Below are positions 9,661-18,300 of a stretch of DNA of 46,270 nucleotides, piece by piece. The stretch is from positions 1 to 46,270 of the forward strand of contig NW_007360649.1 of NCBI RefSeq assembly GCF_000192795.1, in the 5' to 3' direction. The notes below the pieces were generated by a model, which was given only the letters and a program-made list of their open reading frames with translations, had not been told where the DNA came from and did no database searches. The translations under genes were made by a program, and so were the position numbers. Each line of letters begins with the position of its first letter. Position 1 is the first letter of the stretch. This stretch comes from Vavraia culicis subsp. floridensis. Taxonomy: Eukaryota; Microsporidia; Pleistophoridae.

Positions 9661-10297
9661 TTACCCCTGGAACCTACGTCTTCTATCGATCGGCGGTCGC
9701 TGCGTGAACCGCTGCGAGTACGCCGGTGACAACTTGAGCGTATTCTCCTCATCAACTTTCTTGCCATTCAGCTTGTCGATCGCTTCCTTCTTTTCATCTT
9801 CAGTCTGGAACTGAGCAAAAACGTACGGTTTCTTCGCATTCTTGGCATCCTTTGGCCAGATCAAATCACAGTTACCCAACATCTCAACCAACTCCTGCTC
9901 ATGAAGGCTACCTATTCCTGAAATGTGGAGGCGGGTCTTCGAGAAGTACTGGCTACCTCGCTGTCTGCTTCCGCGGGCGTATGTCAACTTGACCGGTTTC
10001 TTGAGCACCAAAATTTCCTTCTCTTCCATCGCTTTCTCAGCAAAATCAGGACTCGTAAATCCCACAAAACCCAAGAAAACAGTCTCACCGTTCCTCAAAC
10101 GCTTATCGGTCTTCAAAAGGTTACTTAAGTTAGTATCAGAACATTCGTTCATCTTCTCTCAGTTACACGAACCAAGGTTGAAATTAAATCATCACTTACA
10201 TGTCGCCATATTTGCTAAATGTGGCAAGGAGGTCGCCGACCTTTGCTTCAGGAGTGAGCTCGCTGATGACAATGGTTCTCTTTTTCTTACTTTCCAT
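9661..10297 (-). CDS. Two-RRM RNA-binding protein, Mrd1/RBM19-like N-terminus, spliced
   Basis: Two exons, 10297-10200 and 10123-9661, joined across a 76-base intron, give 186 residues. Splicing fuses a first half-RRM (RNP2 TIVISEL, ending FSKYGD) to NLLKTDKRLRNGETVFLGFVGF, whose LGFVGF is RNP1, and so restores a complete RRM. The joined order FSKYGDI-NLLKTDK-FVGF resembles RRM1 of Mrd1/RBM19, the small-subunit processome protein. A second RRM follows (RLHISGI, then KKPYVFAQF). The tail is Arg-rich. Mrd1 proteins usually have five or six RRMs, so this would be a strongly reduced form, or another small RRM protein. The start ATG at 10297 has TATCCCCTGT six bases upstream. Unspliced reading stops after 33 codons. 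A start at the internal ATG at 10152 would lose half of RRM1. Confidence 0.85.
10124..10199 (-). other. Spliceosomal intron (76 nt) in the RRM gene
   Basis: On the minus strand it starts GTAAGT (10199-10194) and ends with branch site TACTAAC (10135-10129) followed by TTAAG, so the branch site is only a few bases from the 3' AG at 10125-10124. The intron is phase 2 (AT|T, Ile). Its removal joins the two halves of RRM1 in frame. Confidence 0.88.
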
Positions 10298-10300
10298 TTT

Positions 10301-10310
10301 ACAGGGGATA
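10301..10310 (-). promoter_or_regulatory. CCCC start-site motif of the RRM gene
   Basis: TATCCCCTGT on the minus strand, six bases before the ATG, followed upstream by a long A/T run. Confidence 0.5.
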
Positions 10311-10368
10311 AAATTTTTTTTTAATTTAAATTTTTTGAAAAATTTTTAATTTCTGGTATTATTGGCGC

Positions 10369-10515
10369 ATGGGGCACCGCATTGAAACGTGGTATGACAC
10401 GTTACTGCAGGAACGATGTGCACTAAGTGTCTCTATGGGTGTAGTGCTGCGGTCCTATTTACGCGGTGATTACCTGGATGGTGCCAATCAGGAATTCCTT
10501 TTCCTGCTATACTAG
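10369..10515 (+). CDS. Possible tiny protein or gene remnant (48 aa), divergent from the RRM gene
   Basis: An open frame from ATG (10369) to TAG (10513-10515), starting about 70 bases from the divergent RRM gene start. The product reads like a folded protein (IETWYDTLLQERCALS, SYLRGDYLDGANQEFLF), and the DNA is distinctly richer in G+C than the flanking gap, as in real genes here. There is no CCC motif before the ATG. I do not recognise the family. It may be a small gene, an exon of a larger one, or a remnant. Confidence 0.3.
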   Translation: MGHRIETWYDTLLQERCALSVSMGVVLRSYLRGDYLDGANQEFLFLLY

Positions 10516-11355
10516 AGCAACCCCTGTAAACAAGGCTCAGTACATTTTGCAGCTATTTTTTACTCTAATTTAGTCTTTTCTTGGTCTTATTCGTCAAATG
10601 GCATCGAGTCCTGCACGAGGCCCACCACTTAAACCCTTTCCAATGCACCGTGAGCATTTTTTTGCACAGATCTGCTCCATGTATCCTCAAATTTCCATTT
10701 TTATCATTTCGTCTTTCCATAATGAACCACGTTTCCTCGTGTGCAAGCGCGTAATCTTTATAGTCGTGTTCAGTTCACACAAATGAGACATTCACAGCAA
10801 TGACAGTCTCATTTACCATCTTTGTCACATTTCATGATGGTGTCCATCAATTATTCATTCTATAGTATATTTTTCTACTACGCTTTCAGTCGCTCATCAC
10901 TGCTGCTGCACACACCGCTTCATTCTTCCCGTTACTACTCACCAATTTTGTGCCTCTCCATGGCACAGTGCCGCGCTCTACAGTGATGTATTTTTACCTG
11001 TTCAGTTCACCACCATTACCATGCTGTCCTACGGTTCTTCTCCTTCATGCTCTTTACCGTTCATCTTCTATTTCTGTGTCATCTCCAGGTTGCAGTGCTC
11101 ATCTCTTAGACTCCCAATCTAAAACCAATTTAATTATCAGCTGTCAATTATTTCCACGAATTGGCGGGCAGGTGCACTTATTCAAGGATTTTAAAAGAAA
11201 CGATGGTATAACCGTGCAGAGATCGCTTGGTTCTTAGTGATGAGCATACCCACGTACATAGGGTGTGTATGAGTATTAAATGTGTACAAATTGATCTTCA
11301 TGTTCGAATGCGCTGAATTTGGTCTTAAAAAAGAGGAAATAGTAAATTTGTTAGT
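10516..11355. other. Intergenic region with unconvincing short frames
   Basis: Moderately G+C-rich for a gap. A 47-codon frame from the ATG at 10643 has AAACCCTTTCCA before it, like the start motif, but its product shows no convincing features. The frame at 10950-11237 has a low-complexity, antisense-like composition. I call no gene. Confidence 0.4.
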
Positions 11356-11928
11356 TCAGGTCGTTCTTTGTCGCGTATTGTGGATTAAAGCGCATACTGT
11401 TTTTAGAAAAGTAAAAAATACGAAAATCGCACAGCCCAGCAGATTTACCACGTACATATTCTTAATTTCCCTAGTGCAATGAAAGCTTTCGTCCTCCGTG
11501 CAAGTTATTTGGTCTATTCGACGTGATAACCAATAACTGATCATGTTCCATTTGTTGCGCTCGTAGAACTGATCAACGAGTGTTACCACGGTACTTTGAG
11601 CGTTATAATCGTGTGAACGTGTTTTGGTGTGCGATACAACAACATGCATGTTAATGATGGCTAGGTATAGCACCGCACCAAGTATCCACGATGCGCACCG
11701 GTAATAATCTTTGTTCCTGTTAAAAGTGGACGAGAACTACCGTCTCGTATTATACTGTGGTATCAAAATCTTTGGATACATTCCTTTAAAGAAGCGTATA
11801 AGGTGGTGCGCTCGGATGGTATGTCGGTATGAGCAGGTGATGTGAGATGCTCCTCCTGTATTTTGGTGTAGAAACGGGTGTGTGTTCAGAGCTGATATGC
11901 GTTCATACGCTTGAACACCAAAATGCAC
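11356..11928 (-). pseudogene. Possible decayed membrane-protein gene, one in-frame stop
   Basis: One minus-strand frame runs about 190 codons with a single TAG (11739-11737). Just after the stop comes a hydrophobic stretch (WILGAVLYLAIINMHVVV), then a hydrophilic domain (LVDQFYERNKWNMISYWL) and a second hydrophobic stretch (YVVNLLGCAIFVFFTFL) near the end. That is a plausible two-span membrane protein. There is no ATG at a suitable place, since the first codon of the open stretch is GTG. I do not recognise the family. It could also be chance. Confidence 0.25.
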
Positions 11929-12677
11929 GAATCGTGCTAGAGTTGAGAAAATGAGCGCAATTTAATACACAAATAATCAAACACTCACACTTAGACAAGC
12001 AGTTTGTGGTCAGAGATGTTAATTATGGCGGAGATAACGATTCTGTCACGGATAACCAATGCTAAAGCAAAGTAGATAATTTACCATAATTAGCGAATAC
12101 CAAAAAAGATATTGATTTTTCATTTGGTCTATACCTACAGGCTAGAATTAAAAGAATGGACCACATAAAATGCTGTAAAGACAAAAAATTTGCTATTTGT
12201 TCACCATTTATTGTGACAACTACGGATTATTCTGCTGTTGCTCTGTTTTTGATTGGCATACTCGCATGCAATTACTTACTATCATGATCGAGCACACATC
12301 GTTTTAATCGTTTGAACCATGGCTATCGGTACAGGTAAGCACGCCAGTTCCTATTCGTATTTTATTTCATCCGTTCATTGATGCTGTGAGCGATTCGTAT
12401 CTGCACATCCGTTGTTGTACCTGCAGTACAGCACAAAGCTTCCGGTCAGAGATAGAAATACCTTTTACAGGCAAAACAGCACGTGCCAAAGGTGTTCACA
12501 AGGTTGTGTAGGCTTATGTACTGTGTTAGACCGTACGAGAGTTAATCAGGATCGCTTGTATGGCGGCCATGAACCGTAGTTCAGATCAAACGGAGTAATG
12601 AACGATTTGTGAACACGTGCACTCAGTAGGGATATAGGGAGTGTGTCATGGCAGATGGAAGACTTGAACAAAAAGAG
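11929..12677. other. Intergenic region upstream of the tRNA terminator
   Basis: No supportable gene or RNA. The right end contains the T-rich terminator of the tRNA gene. Confidence 0.5.
12671..12675 (-). terminator. RNA polymerase III terminator of tRNA-Asp
   Basis: A run of T residues on the minus strand a few bases past the tRNA 3' end. Confidence 0.6.
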
Positions 12678-12749
12678 CTCTCACTCCGAGAATCGAACTC
12701 GGGTCACCAGCGTGACAGGCTGGTATGCTAGCCGCTACACCAAGCGAGA
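12678..12749 (-). tRNA. tRNA-Asp (anticodon GUC)
   Basis: All four arms fold: acceptor TCTCGCT/AGTGAGA (one G-U), D arm GTGT/GCAT, anticodon stem CCAGC/GCTGG with loop CTGTCAC (anticodon GTC), and T stem CCGAG/CTCGG with loop TTCGATT. The discriminator base is G, as is usual for tRNA-Asp. There is no intron and no encoded CCA. The gene is 72 bases long. Confidence 0.96.
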
Positions 12750-13375
12750 TCTGAGCACTCCGCATCAGTAGCTCCATAAAATACCAAATTTAATGGCTCA
12801 GTACACCTTTTGATTGCACACTAAGCAACAGCATTTTACATCAGTACCGTGTTCTAGTCCATTACCAACGGGTGTCTGTCTCTGCAATGGTTGAGAAATA
12901 GTGGCAAATATAAAAACACGTTGCTCACTTCTATTCCTTGTAACATACCCAAACACGAACAGTTGTGCAACATCGATTCTTTTCATCTTTTTTTTCTGAT
13001 TTTGGTCCTTATTTGCTGCTGTTAGCAGCAACCCATCACACCTTTTCTCAGAGAACAGCTGCCAGAAGAATACTGCGCAAGATGTGGCTCGTTGAAGAGC
13101 GGCAGTTGATTTGATAAGGTTATCACGATAGAGTGGTCACGGAAATATGCGTTCAAACAGGACATGCGCAAGAACGTGGCGGGCAATAAATCGCTTATCG
13201 GCAGTTTCCAAGATGTGCTTCGCGTATCAACATTAAAAGGCCTGTACCAGCACAAACGAGTCCTGTTCGATAAAACACATCATAAGAACGTAGCAGCACC
13301 GCACAGCACTGACCCTGCTCAGCTCTCACCGAAACGTCCTTTCCATTCTTTTTGCACATTTTCCTTGCCCTTCGA
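12750..13375. other. Gap between the tRNA and HEAT genes with possible gene remnants
   Basis: The left part holds a minus-strand frame (12798-13031) whose first true ATG gives 62 residues ending in CCCLVCNQKVY, with no support beyond openness. The right part (13026-13370) is G+C-rich. A plus frame there reads LREQLPEEYCARCGSLKSGS, one TGA (13107-13109), then ITIEWSRKYAFKQDMRKN and onward without further stop, but with no suitable ATG before the stop. The other strand is also open (13022-13255), so the direction of any old gene is uncertain. The CCC motif of the HEAT gene is at 13368-13370. Confidence 0.3.
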
Positions 13376-14860
13376 ATGCTCAACCAATCCACGATATCAG
13401 CGTACCACGATCTTCTGCTCACAACCAATGACCTTTCATCTGCTGTGGCATCTATTCTTACGTCTCCGGTGTTCCAGGAGTACACCAACCTGTCAACGCT
13501 CATCAGCACGCTGCTCAAGAGCCCGTTTTACGTGCACCGGCTAGCCGTGTGCTACCTGCTTCCCCACGCCAGCAAGAGCGTGTTCTACGCGCTTTTCAAC
13601 GATAACATACAGCTGGTATGCCGTACAGCGATGGAATTGTTGCCGGCCGGCATGCTGACCCACAGCGAGATACTGGTGTGTTTGGAAGCGCTGGAACAGA
13701 AGAACGATTATTTGCAGTGCGGAGCAGTTGATCTGCTCTCCAAGTTGGATGTATGGACCGATAGGATTCACTACTTCTTGAGATCGGTGTCGTGGCGCGT
13801 ACGTTTCTCGCTTGCCAAGAAAATTGATAAGCTGAGTGTGTTTTACAGGGACGTGTACGATGCTCTGAAGGACGATGATGTGCTGTTCATCAAGAAGGCG
13901 ATGATCTGTGCGTTGAAGGATGATGATATTCTTTATTTTCTCAGGTCTGAAGATGAGGAAATTAGATGCGAGGTTGTTAAGGAGATATGGAAACGAACAG
14001 CGGATGGAAGCGGATTTGCGTACTTAAAGGACTGGATTGAGCGTGGGAATGAGGACTTGAAGGACACGATGGAGGGAAGCGAACTTACACGTTCAAACGA
14101 CCTGGGCAATGGAAAGGGCATCAAACGTAGAAGTACGGCCAAAAAGAGCGATAAGGATAAACAAGGCGGTAATAACGAGCAAGAAAATACGAAAGACATG
14201 AACGAACCGATCTCTGATCGCTCACATGCACCAATGAATGATGAGGAGCACGTGTACCTGGCAGTGTCTCGTGCGAGGGATGAGATGACCGTGGAGGAGT
14301 ACACACAGTTAATCACGGATACGTGCCCTGATGTTCTCAAATCAGATCTGCCCTCTTTCTTGATGAAAGACCCGTCATCAAAGGTGAAGTTTCATCTTTT
14401 GAAGCTGCTTAAGACCAAGAATCTGGTCCAGCAGTTCATCAACAGCAGTGACTGGCGAGAAAGAGAGCAGGCCCTCGAATATTCTCTTGATAGCGACCTT
14501 TACTTCAGTTTCTTGGTGGATCCGGTTGCACAGGTACGTTATAAAGCGGCTATGTCATTTCAACAGCCGCTAAATGCAGCAACGATCGGCAACTTAGGAA
14601 AGATCGTGCATTCTGATAACTACCTGCACAGGATAAACGTGATACACGTGCTGGTGAGCAATGCGAACGAGAGTATGAGGGAGTTGCTTGATGTACTGTC
14701 CAGGGACAAGATCGTGAATGTTAGGGAAAAGGTGCTGAGTGTGATTGAGAGTGAGAAAGCGGTGTATTACAGCAGCATTGTTGAGCAGATGGCTGATGAT
14801 GAGAATGAGGAGGTGTGTAGAAGGGCTGAGAGGGTGTTGCGCGTGTTAAAGGGCCTGTGA
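13376..14860 (+). CDS. HEAT-repeat protein, PP2A scaffold (A/PR65)-like
   Basis: A 494-residue helical-repeat protein. Repeats of the kind VSWRVRFSLAKKIDKL near residue 140 and DPVAQVRYKAAMSF near residue 390 carry the D-x-x-x-x-V-R signature of HEAT repeats and resemble those of the PP2A A subunit (yeast Tpd3), which bridges catalytic and regulatory subunits. A charged low-complexity insertion (about residues 230-290) splits the repeat array, which is unusual for PR65. The start is the ATG at 13376; the longer frame begins with TTG at 13352, and a CCC motif lies at 13368-13370. Length is somewhat below the ~590-635 of PR65. A condensin- or importin-like HEAT protein is an alternative. PTPA, a PP2A activator, is encoded 5 kb away. 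Confidence 0.72.
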   Translation: MLNQSTISAYHDLLLTTNDLSSAVASILTSPVFQEYTNLSTLISTLLKSPFYVHRLAVCYLLPHASKSVFYALFNDNIQLVCRTAMELLPAGMLTHSEILVCLEALEQKNDYLQCGAVDLLSKLDVWTDRIHYFLRSVSWRVRFSLAKKIDKLSVFYRDVYDALKDDDVLFIKKAMICALKDDDILYFLRSEDEEIRCEVVKEIWKRTADGSGFAYLKDWIERGNEDLKDTMEGSELTRSNDLGNGKGIKRRSTAKKSDKDKQGGNNEQENTKDMNEPISDRSHAPMNDEEHVYLAVSRARDEMTVEEYTQLITDTCPDVLKSDLPSFLMKDPSSKVKFHLLKLLKTKNLVQQFINSSDWREREQALEYSLDSDLYFSFLVDPVAQVRYKAAMSFQQPLNAATIGNLGKIVHSDNYLHRINVIHVLVSNANESMRELLDVLSRDKIVNVREKVLSVIESEKAVYYSSIVEQMADDENEEVCRRAERVLRVLKGL

Positions 14861-15209
14861 TGAAAGTACAGGGGTCCAAGACGAAGATGTTGAATAAAAT
14901 GAGGTGCGGGGTAACAAAGTAAGGGCAGAAGCACTGAGAATGAAAATCACCAGATGAATGTATTAATCGATGGTAGGTTGTAATTTAAATGTACAATGAT
15001 CGGCAAATAAACGCTTTATAATACGTTCATTCATTTTTTCGTATTTTGATCGTGTAACACACGATCAAGCATTTCTACCAGGAACAAAAGCACCGATGTG
15101 ATAAGAACATTTTATTTTTACACCGCAGAGCGGAACATTCATCGTTACCGACACTGCTTGGACGGTGGCAGGGAAAATATGCAAAGGTTTTGATGCGCAG
15201 GTACGTGCT
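14861..15209. other. Convergent 3' flanks of the HEAT and MEC1 genes
   Basis: A short non-coding region. AATAAA-type signals follow the HEAT gene (ATAAAA near 14895, AATAAA near 15005). No other feature is visible. Confidence 0.5.
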
Positions 15210-15365
15210 GTACATTTGCACCACCGATCCGCGCCTGTCATTTGCTGCCTGCTTGCCAGCAAATTATATGAAGGGCATCCACCCAACGTACATTTGCACC
15301 ACCGATCCGCGCCTGTCATTTGCTGCCTGCTTGCCAGCAAATTATATGAAGGGCATCCACCCAAC
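15210..15365 (+). repeat. Two perfect 78-bp tandem copies spanning the MEC1 3' end
   Basis: Unit 1 is 15210-15287 and unit 2 is 15288-15365; they are identical, and the first bases of a third unit (GTACATTT) follow at 15366. On the minus strand unit 2 contains the last codons and stop of MEC1 plus its 3' flank. Unit 1 is therefore an extra copy of the kinase tail lying just past the stop. Confidence 0.95.
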
Positions 15366-18300
15366 GTACATTTCACCCAAATTGCCATCGTCAACAGCTT
15401 CCGCTATCAACCGATCAACGATGTCCTCCCCGTCCATCTTCCGAAACAGCGTGCTTATCATATCTCCGGGCCGTTTTATCTCTGCTATCGGATCATAAAC
15501 AAATGCCAGCAAGTTCGCTTCAATCACATCCCTGAACCTGACAATCGTGCGTACCGTGCTTTGCACGTAGTACCTGAACTTGCCCGTTTCACGCAGCACG
15601 CCCAGACACTCGCGCACATTCTTTGTGAGACGGAAGGGTACTCGCTCGGGCACGCTCAGCTTTTTGGCACGGTCAAACAGCAAATTGAGGTCGACATGCA
15701 CCACATCGCCCGTTTTTGTGTCTATCAGGATGTTTTCACAGTGGCGATCGCCCAGACCGATGAAATACCCAAAGGCACACATAATTGCAAGCGTCTTGGT
15801 GTAGTTGTGCCTTGCGATGTGCCACTTGATCGGGTCCTTGTACGTATCGTTGTACCATGTGCTCAGCACGCTCTTAGTCTTGCGGTTAAACACAGGAAAG
15901 TCCTTTCCAAGTTTCTTCTTGTATTTTTTGAAGATGTGCGACACGATTTCCTTGTTCTCGTTCGCCAGGCAGATGTTCTTGAGCGATATGAGGCCGTCTA
16001 TCCACTCGATTATTCCCAGCTTTGAGGAGAACGGCACCACCACGTACTTTCTTATCTTTAGATCGCATTTTATGAGCAGATCAAACAGTTCTATCACTCT
16101 CTGGTCCTTCCTCAAATCATCGTTTGCCTTGACAAGGAACGACCGTCTTCTTCCGTTCTCGTCCACGAATGCGATCTTCTTCGGTGATTGCAGTGATTTG
16201 AACACCACGATTCTCTCATCGTACGATGTAATCGTTGCCAGCGTGATACCTCCTCTTATCACTTGCCCTCCACGCGTGCTCGCTTGTTTGTCTAAATTCA
16301 TCTCTGCCTGCCCGTTACCGATATTTGTTCCTTCACTTCTCCTTTTATATCCTCGGGTATTTCGCACTTTCCCGTGATCAGCGATCATCTCATCATCAGG
16401 TCCTAAATTCGTTTTAGTGCCACTGCTGTGCTCACCGTTACCACTTCCCTGCTTGTCACCCGTGCGCCCCACTCCATTTCCATGCCCCACTCCATTTCCA
16501 TACCCCACTCCATTTTCATCACGCAACTCATTACTAACCGGTACAGGCACCATAAACCGCTTTATCTCTTCATAGTCCCCAACACCAATGCTCGCCCTCT
16601 TATCGCATCCTATCCGCTCCAACACCATCACATACTCGTTCAACACCCACAATACGTCCGTAGCACACTCTAACACGTTCATCATTCTTCCCTTAATTTC
16701 TGCTTTTTTATTGTTAAGGAATGACAGGCTTTGCCACACGCACAGCCATGGGCTGTGTTTCACGAGGGGGTGCACGAGGTGTGTAAGTGTTGATGAGATG
16801 CGTTCGTTTGGGTGCGATATTTTTGAAATTATGGAGAGGTAGAAGCGTAGAATGCTGTCTGTACGTACGTATTGGTGTATTTGTGATATGTTTGGTGTTC
16901 TTATAGCGGTATTTTTGTGATGCACGGCGGTACTATCCTTATTTTTTACCGTTCTTGTCTTTCCATCCTTACTCACGCTTTCCCTTCCACACGTGTTCTC
17001 ACCTACGCCATTCTCACGCGTACTTTTGGTGCCATCCACACCATCGCACATCTTCTCTCCACAGCCATGCTCAGTGAACAGATGCAGTGCCCGTGGAAAG
17101 GCCTCCTCAAAATAACGCTCACCATACCGCATGCTCTCCAGATACAATGCATAGCTCGTTTGTCTATCGATACCTTCCATCAACTTTGCCTTGTAAAACA
17201 GCACTTTCTCGTTTCTTCCCAGCCGTTCTATCGCATCTTCGAATGCTTCCAAGGTGTTACGTTTCAAGGTGCGAGCAATCACCGATTGCCTGTAGAAATG
17301 TGAGCATGATGACCGGTAGTACGCCGTATTTTTTAAGGAACCGAACCTGGTCGATTTATCGTGCACGTCTTTTGATGTGCTCCTGCGTGCCGACCGATCG
17401 TTTTGTATTTTATGTGTGGACTGATCCTCTGCACTATCATCGATTAACCCGTTCTGTGCACCTCTCGTGCTATCCGCTGGTATTTTCCTACCATTTTCTG
17501 TGCTATCGTTGCTACCACTGCCACTATTTCTCATCATTTTTTCGTTCGTCTCCCCTTCGCCTCCCACTTTATTCTCCCCGCCATACATCGCCAGCTTGTC
17601 AACAGCCCTATCAAAGTAGAACATTTCACCGCTCCTCCATCCGTAATAATACAGCGCACGCCAATCACCTCGTACCATCATCTCAACAAGCATTTTCTCG
17701 CTCTTACCAGCCAATCCCTTTCTAAAGCACCATTCAATGCGATCAATCTGCAACTCGTCCTCAAATACAACATCAACATGCGCACTGCTGCGCACCATTG
17801 CGCAGTGCAGCCGTAGCATCTTGTGCATGTCGAGCATCGCCCGTCTTTTTTGTGTGATAGTGCCGTAATTGCCCATCCTTGCGCAGTACAGATCGTGTAT
17901 AAAATGAATGCGTGTCAGATTATCGTTCGTTATACCATCCGTTTGGTACGCGCTCATCAGTCCGTTTAAATCGATGGGGTGTGTCCGAGTGGTGTGCGAT
18001 TTGTTGCCGTCTACCGAGGCTACCGGGTCATCACCCGTAAAATTCTTCTGATCAGTACGGCCATCAAAAGCAGTTCTATGATCAAAATATTGAGCACAGC
18101 ATTCATCGCTACCAACGTAGTCATCATTCCACCGTTCCATCCCCTCATTCACCTCCTCTATGTCTATGAACGTATCACTTTCATCCTCATCGCCGTATCC
18201 CCGCGTTTTAAACGCAAGTAAAAGCGTGGTTTCATCAAATTTTACCCTGCTCAGCGCACTCAGGGAAAGAAAGTCCTTTGAACCGTAATATGCGTGCTGT

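Noticed and set aside
12798..13031. Minus-strand frame ending CCCLVCNQKVY with TGCTAACAG just upstream, like a 3' splice site
   Set aside because: No matching GTAAGT donor or 5' exon was found upstream on that strand, and the frame opens with TTG.
15210..15365. Could the tandem repeats be a CRISPR-like array or minisatellite?
   Set aside because: Two contiguous perfect copies with no spacers, and content matching the MEC1 3' end, point to a simple tandem duplication.
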